NCBI RefSeq assembly: GCF_000016505.1 | Contig: NC_009706.1 | Location: 2,604,001-2,668,000 of the forward strand | Reading direction: 5' to 3' | DNA length: 64,000 nucleotides | Source of the DNA: Clostridium kluyveri DSM 555 | GTDB taxonomy: Bacteria > Bacillota > Clostridia > Clostridiales > Clostridiaceae | Part shown: one piece after another, positions 1-8,410 of the stretch | How the letters are laid out: each line of letters begins with the position of its first letter | How positions within the stretch are numbered: position 1 is the first letter of the stretch | The notes under the pieces: generated by a model | What the model was told of the DNA's origin: nothing | The model's input: only the letters and a program-made list of their open reading frames with translations | Databases searched by the model: none | Program-made: the position numbers and the translations under genes

Positions 1-1
1 T

Positions 2-457
2 GCACTGGGAGCCGGTTTAGAAGTGGCCCTTGGCTGTGATATCCGAATATTCTCAAAGCATGCCAAAATTGGATTTCCGGAAACCGGCTTAGGAGTCATT
101 CCCGGTGCCGGTGGTGCACAGAGACTGCAGCGGTTAGTGGGAATAGGGAAAGCCAGTGAGATAATATTTACTGGTGACATCATTGGTGCAGATGACGCGT
201 TAAGGTTTGGAATCGCAAACCAGGTTACAGAACCGGAATCATTAATGGATACAGCTATGTCCATGGCAGAAAAGATTTTGACAAAATCTCCAGTAGGCAC
301 CCGCTTAGCTAAGGAAGCCCTGCAGAAAGGCAGAGATACAGATTTGGAGAAGGCTCTTGAATACGATAAAAATCTATTTGGTTTATGTTTCTCAACAGAG
401 GACAAAAAAGAAGGAATGGCTGCATTTATTGAAAAAAGAAAGCCAGTCTTTAAGTAA
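2..457 (+). CDS. Enoyl-CoA hydratase/crotonase, 5'-truncated by window edge
   Basis: C-terminal 151 residues of a crotonase-fold enzyme that hydrates 2-enoyl-CoA to 3-hydroxyacyl-CoA in fatty-acid or butyrate metabolism. The frame is open from base 2, so the start lies outside the window; the GTG at 23 is internal. Both family signatures are visible: GAGLEVALGCD carries the first catalytic Glu, and PETGLGVIPGAGGAQRL carries the second Glu and the oxyanion-hole glycines. The end, EGMAAFIEKRKPVFK, is the usual C-terminus, so the 3' end is complete. With both Glu present, a hydratase is more likely than an isomerase or dehalogenase member, but the exact substrate (for example crotonyl-CoA) cannot be read from this part. 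Confidence 0.9.
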   Translation, partial: ALGAGLEVALGCDIRIFSKHAKIGFPETGLGVIPGAGGAQRLQRLVGIGKASEIIFTGDIIGADDALRFGIANQVTEPESLMDTAMSMAEKILTKSPVGTRLAKEALQKGRDTDLEKALEYDKNLFGLCFSTEDKKEGMAAFIEKRKPVFK

Positions 458-490
458 CTTCAATTCGTAATTTGAATATATAGATCCAAG

Positions 491-525
491 ATTAAATTAA
501 TTCTATTTTTAAGAATTAATTTAAT
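491..525 (+). terminator. AT-only hairpin downstream of the crotonase gene
   Basis: A 14-bp perfect inverted repeat (491-504 with 512-525) around a 7-base loop, starting 34 bases after the crotonase stop. It is entirely A/T, so weak as a terminator, but position and symmetry suggest a 3'-end hairpin. Confidence 0.45.
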
Positions 526-607
526 TATTACCTCTAATTTTCTAGATTAATTCCTCAGAAACTACATAAATTATAATATCATAAATCAATAGAGGAGGAA
601 ATTAATT

Positions 608-811
608 ATGTCAAAAAAGCCATTAGTTCCAGGTGCAGAAAAAAAATTAGATAAGCTTAAAACAGAAACAGCAAATGAATTAGGTGTAGATTTAAATAAA
701 AAGTATGTTGCAGATTTACCATCAAAAAAAATTGGAGCTCTAGCTGGTCCAACAGGTGGTAATATGGTTAAAAAAATGGTTGAGGCTTATGAAAATAAAT
801 TGTTAAAATAA
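608..811 (+). CDS. Small acid-soluble spore protein, alpha/beta type
   Basis: A 67-residue alpha/beta-type SASP. These proteins coat DNA in the forespore and protect it from UV and heat; germination protease Gpr later degrades them. The conserved core is present: LDKLKTETANELGV holds the usual Gpr recognition region and GPTGGNMVKKMVEAYE the C-terminal helix. Length matches the family (60-75 aa). A strong AGAGGAGG site precedes the ATG by 8-9 bases. Expression should be forespore-specific (sigma-G), though I cannot point to a convincing sigma-G promoter in the AT-rich leader. It is monocistronic and followed by a hairpin at 867-888 that belongs to a repeated element. Confidence 0.95.
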   Translation: MSKKPLVPGAEKKLDKLKTETANELGVDLNKKYVADLPSKKIGALAGPTGGNMVKKMVEAYENKLLK

Positions 812-825
812 ATCCATATTTGTTA

Positions 826-1205
826 CAATCCAATATCCTATATAACAATTATTTGTAAATAAAATAGACACCCTAAATAACGGGTGTCACTTTGTGATAA
901 AAGATTTACTTTTTATATTTATGTGGTATCTAGATAGTCATATTATATGCAAAGATTGTTATAAAAAAATATTTTCCTCGTTAAATCTTTGTTAAGAATA
1001 CATCTGACTAAAAACTAAACATATAATGGTGGTTGCAACCATTTTAACGTGCCCTGCAACCTTAGACACGATGACTGGTAATCATCTTCTTACATACTTA
1101 CAATGAATAATAAAGTTAACCAATGTATATAATTTTACTATAGGTATATTATATTCCCTAATTGTTACAATATTATTTTATATAGGTTAAATAAATATTT
1201 ACCAT
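826..1205 (+). repeat. Dispersed structured intergenic repeat, copy A
   Basis: First of three related non-coding copies (others at 6286-6480 and 6489-6770). It starts with a block nearly identical to copy C (TTGTTACAATCnAAT, later ATTTGTAAATAA), then the CACCCTAAATAAC hairpin, then a second hairpin GGTTGCA (1031-1037)/TGCAACC (1055-1061) followed by AGACAC (1064-1069). The end (near AATTGTTACAATATTATTTT) also matches copy C. No ORF of interest lies inside. It fills the whole gap between SASP and helD. Confidence 0.7.
867..888 (+). terminator. Hairpin terminator after SASP gene
   Basis: GACACCC (867-873) pairs with GGGTGTC (882-888). It is followed by ACTTTGTG rather than a clean U-tract. The same hairpin with a changed but still paired stem follows the small peptide gene near 6303, so it is also part of the repeat at 826-1205. 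Confidence 0.55.
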
Positions 1206-1244
1206 ATGAATAAAATTTTGCCCCTTAGATTGATAGTAATAAAT

Positions 1245-3488
1245 TTAATAACTTCCTTTCAGCAATGGTGTAATCTTACCAGAATAGTATATGCATAAAG
1301 CATGAAGTGCTCTAGTACAGGCAGTATAAAGCAGCAGTCTTTCCTCCTCACAACTATAATTTCCATCTCCTGCATTATATATAAGCACCACATCAAATTC
1401 TAATCCTTTAGAAAGGTAAGACGGAATTACCAAGGTATCACTTACATATTCATCATCCTTCATTATGGATTTAACATGAACCTTACCTTTTAAGAAACTG
1501 TATACCTCTTCTGCTTCTTTTACGGTCCTTGTTATAATACCAATTGATTTGTAACCTTTCTCATTATATATTTTTACATCCTCAAGAAGTCTTTCCTTTA
1601 TGGCTCCTTCATCTATGAATCCAAGAAGTAAGGGATCATCTCCACTTCTCTCTACGCATTCACCAGAAATCTCCTTATTAAGCAGCCTTCTTGAAAACTT
1701 AGTAATTTCTATTGTTGATCTGTAGCTTTTAGTTAAGTTTATTATGCAGGTATCATCTTTTGAAAATATATTGGATATATTACTATAATCTCCTACATTC
1801 ATAAACGGATTGATTGATTGGTGTAAATCACCCAGTATGGTGATACTAGCAGACTGGAAAAGCTGATGAAATATCTCATACTGTAACGGTGTATAGTCCT
1901 GTGCTTCATCAATAATAACATATTTGATTTCTGAAGTCTTTGGAAGGTCTCCAATGGCACCTTTTAAATATAGAAGAGGCGGCTGATCCTCATAATTAAG
2001 TATTCGAGTCTTTAGTTTTTCTAGAGTATAACTTTTGATTTTATCAATTTCCGTCTCACGGTATTTAGTATTTGAACTTGCATAAAAAAATTCAAGTTTT
2101 TCAAAAAGTTTTTTATAAATATCCACCAAATCAAGTTCTGTCATCCTATTGATTTCATAATAGATATTCTTCATTTCTTCCTTTACAACATGTGTACTTC
2201 TCTTCATAATTTCTACTTTATCTATATAAGAATCCGAATCCTTAAGCTCGCTAGCCACTTCTTCTATCCGCAGTTTTTTATAAGGCTCTACAAGGAACAA
2301 AATTCTTTCTCTTATCTTTTCAAGCCTTCTTTTCAGCGGAAGCTTCACATAATCTTTAAAAAATAATTCTTGTATATCCTTAGAGGAAATTATCAAATTA
2401 CCTCTGAAAATAATATCCGTAAAATTTCTATCCATCTTTTCAAGATACGATACATATCGTTTTAATATATCTAAAAATTCCATAGAAGACTTAAATTTTA
2501 TACTGCTGATTCTCTTTTGGTAAGAATCTTGCTTCTTAGAAACAAGAATATATTCCATCATCTCGCAATAGTTTTCCTTTATAAGTTCACTGCCTAAGGC
2601 CATATGCATATATTCCTTAAACGTAGTCTGGTACATATTGTCTTCTCCAAGCTGTGGCAATACATTGGAAATATAATCATTAAAAATACCATTTGGAGAG
2701 AATATCACTATATTTTGAGGCTTTATTTTATCCCGCTGTTTATATAGGAGATAGGCAATTCTATGAAGAGCAACAGAGGTCTTTCCGCTTCCAGCAGGAC
2801 CCTGGACAATCAGATTTTTGTACTCCTCATTACGAATTACTTTATTCTGCTCTCTTTGAATAGTTGTTACTATTGTCTTCATTTTACTATCAGTGCTTTT
2901 ACTCAAGATATCCTGCAGCACTTCATCGTCTATCTTAAGATTGCTGTCAAACATATACTCAATTTTACCATTATTAATTTTATACTGTCTTTTCAGTGTG
3001 AGCTTCCCATCTACAATTCCTTCAGGACATTCGTAGCTGGCCTCTCCAATTTCGTAATCATAAAACATACTAGAAATTGGCGCACGCCAGTCATATATGA
3101 GAATATCATAATTATCATTAATAAGGTTTGAAATTCCAATATAACACTTTTCAGCTTTCTTATCTCCCTTTTCAAGGAAATCAATTCTTCCAAAATAGGG
3201 TGATAAAAGCATTCTCTCATATTTTTTCTCAAGTTTTCTGGTAAACTCATGGCCTCTCTTCTCTATTTTCATTGTATTAATGAATTGCATAAAATCTACA
3301 ATCTGTTCCAGTCCATTGCTTACGGAAACAGAACCTATATCCTGCCACAGTTCCCTTTGTGTTTTAATGGCATCCTTTTTAAATCTTTCTTTAAAATTAT
3401 GCTTTTCATTAAACTGTTTTCTAACTTCTTTAAGCACCTCCTGCAGCCATTCATTTTCAAGCTTCCATTTAACGTCATTCCTGTTCAT
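1245..3488 (-). CDS. helD: RNA polymerase recycling motor HelD (UvrD-like superfamily 1 ATPase)
   Basis: A 747-residue HelD-type ATPase, which binds stalled or post-termination RNA polymerase and frees it from nucleic acid. Visible parts: an N-terminal coiled-coil arm (about residues 1-110, rich in K/E) of the kind that enters the polymerase secondary channel; Walker A GPAGSGKTS near residue 235; Walker B VIIDEAQDYTPLQ near residue 525; a late SF1 motif SKGLEFDVVLIY near 705. Length fits clostridial HelD (700-780). I place the start at the ATG at 3488 because AGGAGGGG lies 7 bases upstream; the frame stays open another 16 codons but without an RBS. Clostridial HelD copies are often near resistance or transfer genes; here it stands alone. 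Confidence 0.88.
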   Translation of the reverse strand: MNRNDVKWKLENEWLQEVLKEVRKQFNEKHNFKERFKKDAIKTQRELWQDIGSVSVSNGLEQIVDFMQFINTMKIEKRGHEFTRKLEKKYERMLLSPYFGRIDFLEKGDKKAEKCYIGISNLINDNYDILIYDWRAPISSMFYDYEIGEASYECPEGIVDGKLTLKRQYKINNGKIEYMFDSNLKIDDEVLQDILSKSTDSKMKTIVTTIQREQNKVIRNEEYKNLIVQGPAGSGKTSVALHRIAYLLYKQRDKIKPQNIVIFSPNGIFNDYISNVLPQLGEDNMYQTTFKEYMHMALGSELIKENYCEMMEYILVSKKQDSYQKRISSIKFKSSMEFLDILKRYVSYLEKMDRNFTDIIFRGNLIISSKDIQELFFKDYVKLPLKRRLEKIRERILFLVEPYKKLRIEEVASELKDSDSYIDKVEIMKRSTHVVKEEMKNIYYEINRMTELDLVDIYKKLFEKLEFFYASSNTKYRETEIDKIKSYTLEKLKTRILNYEDQPPLLYLKGAIGDLPKTSEIKYVIIDEAQDYTPLQYEIFHQLFQSASITILGDLHQSINPFMNVGDYSNISNIFSKDDTCIINLTKSYRSTIEITKFSRRLLNKEISGECVERSGDDPLLLGFIDEGAIKERLLEDVKIYNEKGYKSIGIITRTVKEAEEVYSFLKGKVHVKSIMKDDEYVSDTLVIPSYLSKGLEFDVVLIYNAGDGNYSCEEERLLLYTACTRALHALCIYYSGKITPLLKGSY

Positions 3489-3542
3489 GATATACCCCCT
3501 CCTTTTTGACGAATAATTAAATAAGATTTTTTTCAAATACTG

Positions 3543-3571
3543 TTGACACCATTATTATAAGGGTGTATAAT
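3543..3571 (+). promoter_or_regulatory. Consensus sigma-A promoter with no downstream gene
   Basis: TTGACA (3543-3548), 17-base spacer, TATAAT (3566-3571): a perfect vegetative promoter. It points away from helD, and no coding sequence follows before a strong terminator at 3652-3681. Confidence 0.8.
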
Positions 3572-3577
3572 ATAATT

Positions 3578-3681
3578 AGAGGTTTATATTATACTTTTAT
3601 GAAGTGACATTAAATTTAGTGTATCACTTTTATTTTATTATGTCAATGTAAAGACATTTGTCATTGGGCAAGTGTCTTTTT
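3578..3681 (+). ncRNA. Candidate orphan small RNA (about 105 nt)
   Basis: The interval between the perfect promoter and a factor-independent terminator has no ORF (the ATG triplets hit stops within two codons) but two hairpins: AAGTGA (3602-3607)/TCACTT (3624-3629), and the terminator. This is the layout of a small regulatory RNA. I do not recognise a known family. It is transcribed divergently from helD. Confidence 0.55.
3652..3681 (+). terminator. Intrinsic terminator of the orphan transcript
   Basis: AGACATTTG (3652-3660) pairs over 9 bp, with one G-U, to CAAGTGTCT (3669-3677), followed directly by TTTT. The U-run is only on the + strand, so it ends the short + transcript. Confidence 0.75.
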
Positions 3682-3689
3682 GTAGTGTA

Positions 3690-3902
3690 ATTCATCATAG
3701 CTAATTTTAAGTAAAAACTATTAAGTCATTTTTCTCATTTACCTTTCCCATAGCATTTTCTCCGATAAATAATACTTTTATTATATTACAGCCTAATACA
3801 TTCTTTTTCCGTCACCAAGGATACCCTTGCTCTTAGCTAACATGGCACTACTAAGCTGTACTCATGACTCTCACCGGTTAGATTACACCATGCCGGATGT
3901 AC
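3690..3902. other. Gene-free stretch with possible IS-end remnant
   Basis: No ORF. From about 3815 the base composition becomes GC-richer (CTCACCGGTTAGATTACACC region), unlike the AT-rich flanks, and runs into the end of the TetR gene. It resembles the outer part of an insertion sequence, but I cannot name a family. Confidence 0.25.
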
Positions 3903-4583
3903 CTAAATTGACGTCGTTACCTCGTAGGCATGGGATAACGCATCAATAACAACTTTTTTTGCAGTTTCCTCTGATATTTCTTCTTGTACTTCGAATGAAT
4001 TATATGGGAGGTCCATAGTCCACCAAGAGATTGATTCTATAATAAATCTTGCTGCTAATTTCAAATCTTCTATTTTCCTAATGTGCCCATATTCTTCAAA
4101 TAGCTTTAAATACTCATATACACTCGTAAAGAAGTAAGACCTAAATTGCCTGTAAATCTCAACAAATTCTTCATGTTCATTTGTGTTTTTTTCGAAAATT
4201 AGACATCCTCTTGCATATTTTGAAATCGTATCAAAAGCATTCGATATCATACTTTGGAAATTATATCCTATTGAGATCTCTTCTTTATGCTTATCAAATT
4301 CTTTAGAATTATTTATTAACACTAAATGAACTTCTTTTTCTAATCCTATAAAATCCTTTTCAGTAATTGGCAAACTTAAAGGCCCATGGATATGCTCAGG
4401 AGATATGATACATTTAATAACGAATCCATACACTGCTTCTTTACTTTTAAATAAATGATACATACTGCCAACAGCTATTCCGGCAGCCTTTGCTATTTGA
4501 TTCATCTGCGTCCTTGTATAACCCTGTTTAATAAACATTCTGCTCGCCACATCGAATATTTTATATAATCGCTCATCTGTCAT
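3903..4583 (-). CDS. TetR/AcrR family transcriptional regulator
   Basis: A 226-residue TetR-type repressor. The N-terminal HTH is clear: FDVASRMFIKQGYTRTQMNQIAKAAGIAVGS (in part) then MYHLFKSKEAVYGFVI within residues 8-58. The rest is the variable ligand-binding helical domain. Its start lies 14 bases downstream of the acyltransferase stop, so both are one operon. A 27-bp near-perfect palindrome (5732-5758) in the operon promoter is the likely autoregulatory operator. The last residues run into GC-richer DNA, so the natural C-terminus may be slightly altered. The ligand is unknown. Confidence 0.88.
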   Translation of the reverse strand: MTDERLYKIFDVASRMFIKQGYTRTQMNQIAKAAGIAVGSMYHLFKSKEAVYGFVIKCIISPEHIHGPLSLPITEKDFIGLEKEVHLVLINNSKEFDKHKEEISIGYNFQSMISNAFDTISKYARGCLIFEKNTNEHEEFVEIYRQFRSYFFTSVYEYLKLFEEYGHIRKIEDLKLAARFIIESISWWTMDLPYNSFEVQEEISEETAKKVVIDALSHAYEVTTSI

Positions 4584-4597
4584 GAATTTTCTCCCCT

Positions 4598-5710
4598 TTA
4601 CCTTATTCCTTTTACCTTATCTTTCCCTTTATTATAAATCACGCATACAAGGATTGTCACTAAATAAGACATACTTAATATAAGAACAAATTGCAAATGC
4701 GGATTTATCTCAATTTTAAATATTTCATATGCTATAAAAGTCATAATTGGCATATGTACAATGTAAACCTGAAAAGATATCTTATTCAGAAATGATAAAA
4801 TTCTACTTTTTATCGCTGGAATAAAGGAATGACCTATTCCCAAAATAGAAAAACTAGTTAACAGCTTAACAAGTTTTGCCACATAGCCACGAACACTATA
4901 CATTTCATTAATTGTATCAAAATAGCAACCCACTTCCCAATAATAAAATAGTATTAGTAAAACTACTGATAAAAAAGTGTATTTATACTTATCACGATCT
5001 AAAGTTTTTTGAATTCGATCATCCATTGCAAAGAAATATCCCATTATAAATACATATAAATACCCGATTGGATTTCTTTCTCCTAAAAATGGGAAAATCC
5101 AAAATAGAAACGGATATGGCATGCAGATTAATAATATCATCATGGGTTTTGTTAGAAATTCTATTATTTTATCATAATGTTTGCTGTGAATTTTGCAAGC
5201 CCATTCTTTAAAAAATGGCAGACACAGTAATGTAAATACAAACAAATATAACAAAAACCATAAATGCATTGGTCCGAACCCTGTTGTCATTGCCTCCATA
5301 TTTCTTGAAACAGAAGTAAAATATAATTTTATTTGTTCGATAAAGGATTGCTTTCTTCCAATGCTTAATCCATATAAATAAGACGTGATGGGATTTAAAA
5401 ACACACACCCTAATACCATTGGAATAAGAATCTTTGATACCCTTGTTTTAATTATACTCCCTGCACTTCTTTGTTTTAATGAATAAAATAATGCCATACC
5501 TGATATTAGAAACAATATTACCATATGCCATCTTGCTAAAAACATTTGCATATATTTACAGAATATCAATTCAGTATTTGCTCTTGCAAATATAATAATG
5601 TTATTATTTAAAATAAACATATCGCATACATGATAGAAGATAATACTTATAACTACAATTGCACGAATCCAATCTAAGTCGTACCTTCTCTTTATTTTAT
5701 ATTTTTCCAT
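4598..5710 (-). CDS. Acyltransferase family 3 membrane protein (OafA/YrhL-like)
   Basis: A 370-residue integral membrane O-acyltransferase of the Acyl_transf_3 family, which transfers acyl (often acetyl) groups to sugars or lipids at the envelope. The family N-terminus is seen: RYDLDWIRAIVVISIIFYH, with the first transmembrane helix and the conserved His. About ten hydrophobic segments follow (examples: WHMVILFLISGMALFY, MHLWFLLYLFVFTLLCLPFF). I chose the ATG at 5710 because GAGGTGG sits 6 bases upstream; the 15 upstream codons overlap the operator. First gene of a two-gene operon with the TetR regulator, so the acyl modification is probably induced by the TetR ligand. Confidence 0.88.
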   Translation of the reverse strand: MEKYKIKRRYDLDWIRAIVVISIIFYHVCDMFILNNNIIIFARANTELIFCKYMQMFLARWHMVILFLISGMALFYSLKQRSAGSIIKTRVSKILIPMVLGCVFLNPITSYLYGLSIGRKQSFIEQIKLYFTSVSRNMEAMTTGFGPMHLWFLLYLFVFTLLCLPFFKEWACKIHSKHYDKIIEFLTKPMMILLICMPYPFLFWIFPFLGERNPIGYLYVFIMGYFFAMDDRIQKTLDRDKYKYTFLSVVLLILFYYWEVGCYFDTINEMYSVRGYVAKLVKLLTSFSILGIGHSFIPAIKSRILSFLNKISFQVYIVHMPIMTFIAYEIFKIEINPHLQFVLILSMSYLVTILVCVIYNKGKDKVKGIR

Positions 5711-5731
5711 AGGCAACCACCTCAAAGCATT

Positions 5732-5758
5732 TATATGAACGAATAATTCATTCATATA
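5732..5758 (-). promoter_or_regulatory. TetR operator palindrome of the acyltransferase-TetR operon
   Basis: TATATGAACGAAT and ATTCATTCATATA form a 27-bp dyad centred on 5745 with two mismatched pairs. It lies immediately downstream of a minus-strand promoter (TTTACA 5788-5783, 17-base spacer, TATTAT 5765-5760), covering the transcription start, where a repressor would block initiation. Confidence 0.75.
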
Positions 5759-5949
5759 AATAATATCATTATAATTTTTATTTGTAAAGTATTTGAATTA
5801 AATCATTACAAACTGCCTTGCCTTGTATCCCAATTGTAAATTCCAAATTTATCTTTACAAAGTAAATTTTGATATAATATTTAAGATATTATGATATAAT
5901 TTATTTATGAATTATTAAATTGGAAAAGTCAATGCAATGTGGGAATGAA

Positions 5950-6279
5950 ATGTTTTATAAAATAAAAAAGAAACATGTAATATCAATATTAACATCGATA
6001 ATTGCAATAGTGATTAGTTTTTCTTTTTTTACAAGTATTACAAATAATCCAAAGCAGAATTCTGAAAAAACATCAAATATTGATATACAAGAAATATCTG
6101 AAACAGACTCTAAAGATATACAATCATCTGATGTAACCGAAAACTATGGAAATCCTGAAATCATAAGTCGTCATTATATCTATAAAGAAGATGTAGTTCC
6201 TCATATCTATAAAGAAGATGTAGTTCCTCATATCTATAAAGAAGATGTAGTTCCTCATGTTATACTTCTTGACCAATAA
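5950..6279 (+). CDS. Small exported/membrane-anchored protein ending in three tandem nonapeptides
   Basis: A 109-residue protein I do not recognise. A basic N-terminus (MFYKIKKKH) is followed by one hydrophobic segment (about residues 9-28), then a polar Ser/Glu/Asp-rich stretch, then three exact copies of HIYKEDVVP (first copy begins with Y) and a short tail HVILLDQ. The 27-bp DNA repeats are essentially identical, so the expansion is recent. Starts at 5920 (TTG) and 5932 (ATG) are possible; 5950 has the best weak RBS (GGGA, 5 bases) and gives a signal-like N-terminus. Repeated short peptides behind a signal segment recall multi-copy peptide-signal precursors, but no peptidase or receptor gene is adjacent, so function is open. 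A terminator follows at 6303. Confidence 0.6.
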   Translation: MFYKIKKKHVISILTSIIAIVISFSFFTSITNNPKQNSEKTSNIDIQEISETDSKDIQSSDVTENYGNPEIISRHYIYKEDVVPHIYKEDVVPHIYKEDVVPHVILLDQ

Positions 6280-6285
6280 ATATAA

Positions 6286-6480
6286 TAACCATTCCTGTAA
6301 TAAAAATAAGCACCCTAAATAACGGATGCTTATTTTTAACAATATTATTTTGAAGGGATACAACTTTAATATACTGGCTTCTGGCAGTTGCATTTGAGTT
6401 TTAAGTGCCCTGCAACCACAGACACCGGGTTAAATTTTCATATGGGGAACTAATTTATAATCTGTTATATTATTTATTAT
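6286..6480 (+). repeat. Dispersed structured intergenic repeat, copy B
   Basis: Shares CACCCTAAATAACGG with copy A, and the second motif GTTGCA (6387-6392) ... GTGCCC TGCAAC (6411-6416) ... AGACAC (6420-6425). The stem of the first hairpin differs from copy A by paired changes (GAC/GTC becomes AGC/GCT), which suggests selection on RNA pairing. Confidence 0.65.
6303..6337 (+). terminator. Intrinsic terminator after the repeat-peptide gene
   Basis: AAAATAAGCA (6303-6312) pairs with TGCTTATTTT (6327-6336), with a run of T. It also forms the first hairpin of repeat copy B. Confidence 0.75.
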
Positions 6481-6488
6481 ATATGGTA

Positions 6489-6770
6489 TTTGTTACAATC
6501 TAATGTCCTATGTAATAACTATTTGTAAATAATATAAAAAATAGACACCCTGAATAGAGGATGCCTGCTTTGTGTGTAAAGAGCTTATTTTTATGTTAGA
6601 TTTAGAGTAGTGGTTGCATCCATATTTAAAGTGTCCTGCAACCATAGACACTGGTCGGTCTAAATATCCTCAATGCCTAGGGATATATTATACATGGTCT
6701 ATTATGTATTATATACATCAATTGTTATCATATTGTTTTGTACAAGTTAAATAATATTTACACATATTAA
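6489..6770 (+). repeat. Dispersed structured intergenic repeat, copy C
   Basis: Directly follows copy B. It matches copy A at both ends (TTGTTACAATCTAATG at the left; AATTGTTATCATATTGTTTT at the right) and contains GGTTGCA (6612-6618)/TGCAACC (6637-6643) with AGACAC at 6646-6651. The first hairpin is degraded here. No gene lies in it or between it and arsC. Confidence 0.7.
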
Positions 6771-6911
6771 AAGACACTCGAACTTAATCAAGTGACTTAC
6801 ACAATATATAATATAATTTTTATTTACGGTTTCCCGTATTGTATACCACTACATCTACCGTGTTTAAAAAATCATATATGCTTTTTCTTCTCATTTGTCT
6901 TGTAAATGCCA

Positions 6912-7322
6912 TTATAATTTGATTTTTTTATTTTCAATTCTTTTAGCTAAGTCTTTAATTTTTTCTTCAATGGCTTTAGCTGTTTTTATAAACTCATCAT
7001 CACTTTTCCCAGAAGGATCTTCCAGCCCCCAGTCTTCCTCATACTTTGAAGGTAAAAATGGACAAACTACATTACACCCCATTTTAACTACTATATCAAT
7101 TTTGGGAAGATCATTAAGTAATTTTGATTTTTGTGTTTCATTTATATCAATATTATATAAACCTTTCATAATTCTTACTGCATCTTGATTTATATTTGGT
7201 CTTAATTCTGTTCCCGCAGAATAGGATTCAAATATATCATCTGCAAATAATTTTCCTAAAGCTTCTGCCATTTGTGATCTACAAGAATTGTGTACGCATA
7301 TAAATGCTACCTTTGGTTTCAT
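6912..7322 (-). CDS. arsC: Arsenate reductase, thioredoxin-type (low-Mr phosphatase fold)
   Basis: A 136-residue cytoplasmic arsenate reductase that reduces As(V) to As(III) for export by Acr3. The phosphatase-type P-loop CVHNSCRSQ gives Cys9, Cys14 and Arg15 (CX5R). The recycling cysteines are Cys83 and Cys87 in MGCNVVCPFLP, with the typical WGLEDPSGK (general acid Asp) after them. The closer spacing of the second Cys pair (CX3C rather than CX6C) is that of clostridial and archaeal members. GGAGG lies 8 bases before the ATG. Last gene of arsR-acr3-arsC, 18 bases after acr3, under ArsR control. Confidence 0.93.
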   Translation of the reverse strand: MKPKVAFICVHNSCRSQMAEALGKLFADDIFESYSAGTELRPNINQDAVRIMKGLYNIDINETQKSKLLNDLPKIDIVVKMGCNVVCPFLPSKYEEDWGLEDPSGKSDDEFIKTAKAIEEKIKDLAKRIENKKIKL

Positions 7323-7340
7323 AATTGTATTCCTCCATAT

Positions 7341-8399
7341 TTAACCTAACTTTGTAGGTATTTTAAAATATCTTTTTCTCCAATGTAGTGCTACATTTAC
7401 AAGACCTATCATAGCCGGCACTTCAACTAATGGCCCTATAACAGCCGTAAAAGCTTCTTTTGATTCTATTCCAAATACTGCAACTGCAACTGCTATTGCA
7501 AGCTCAAAATTATTACTTGCTGCGGTAAATGACAGTGTAGTTGTCTTTTTATAATCTATTCCAGATTTATAACTTATAAAAAATGAAACTGAGAACATTA
7601 TTACAAAGTATATTAAGAGTGGAACAGCTATTCTTATAACATCGAAAGGAAGTTCAACTATATATTTTCCCTTATAAGTAAACATGATTACTATAGTAAA
7701 CAGTAAAGCAATTAATGCCAGTGGACTTATCTTAGGTATAAATTTTTTTGTATACCACTCTGTTCCCTTTTTAGGTTCTAGTAGTAATCTTGTAAATAAC
7801 CCAGTTGCAAATGGTATTCCAAGATAAATTGCTACTGATTCTGCTACTTTAACTATAGAAATATCCACTCTATAGCCAGTAAGTCCAAACCATGTTGGCA
7901 AAACAGTTATAAATATATAACAATATATTGAATAAAATATAACTTGAAAAATTGAGTTAAAAGCCACAAGAGCAGCTGCATATTCTGTATCACCATCAGC
8001 TAAACTATTCCAAACAATAACCATAGCAATACATCTTGCAAGACCAATTAATATAAGTCCAGTCATGAATGCTGGGTATGACTTTAAAAAAACAAATGCA
8101 AGTATAAACATTAAAATTGGACCTATAATCCAGTTTTGCAAAAGTGATAACCCTAAAATTTTAGGAGTTCTAAAAACTTTATGAAGTTCTTTATAATTAA
8201 CTTTTGCAAGTGGTGGATACATCATAACTATAAGTCCTATTGCAATAGGAATAGAGGTTGTTCCTACAGATAAATTCGATAATGTATTAGCTAAATTAGG
8301 CATAGACCATCCTAAAAATATACCAAGTGCCATTGCAAGAAAAATCCATAATGTTAGATAATGGTCAAGCCATGACAGCTTCGATATCTTATTACTCAA
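7341..8399 (-). CDS. acr3: Arsenite efflux transporter Acr3 (ArsB/Acr3 family)
   Basis: A 352-residue, ten-helix arsenite exporter of the inner membrane. Family motifs are present: the conserved Cys in [21 protein letters not shown] (split here) of helix 4, and [20 protein letters not shown] in helix 9. I choose the TTG at 8399 as start because AGGAG lies 8 bases upstream, inside the end of arsR; the frame continues to 8423 but without an RBS. It starts just after arsR and is followed by arsC, so export and reduction are co-expressed. Confidence 0.92.
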   Translation of the reverse strand: MSNKISKLSWLDHYLTLWIFLAMALGIFLGWSMPNLANTLSNLSVGTTSIPIAIGLIVMMYPPLAKVNYKELHKVFRTPKILGLSLLQNWIIGPILMFILAFVFLKSYPAFMTGLILIGLARCIAMVIVWNSLADGDTEYAAALVAFNSIFQVIFYSIYCYIFITVLPTWFGLTGYRVDISIVKVAESVAIYLGIPFATGLFTRLLLEPKKGTEWYTKKFIPKISPLALIALLFTIVIMFTYKGKYIVELPFDVIRIAVPLLIYFVIMFSVSFFISYKSGIDYKKTTTLSFTAASNNFELAIAVAVAVFGIESKEAFTAVIGPLVEVPAMIGLVNVALHWRKRYFKIPTKLG

Positions 8400-8410
8400 C
8401 TTAATCACTC

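Noticed and set aside
826-1205. Repeat copy A as a c-di-GMP or cobalamin riboswitch
   Set aside because: Conserved cores of those classes are absent, and the element lies 3' of genes rather than before a coding start on the same strand.
6170-6258. Tandem repeats as a CRISPR array
   Set aside because: Units are contiguous 27-mers in a coding frame without unique spacers.
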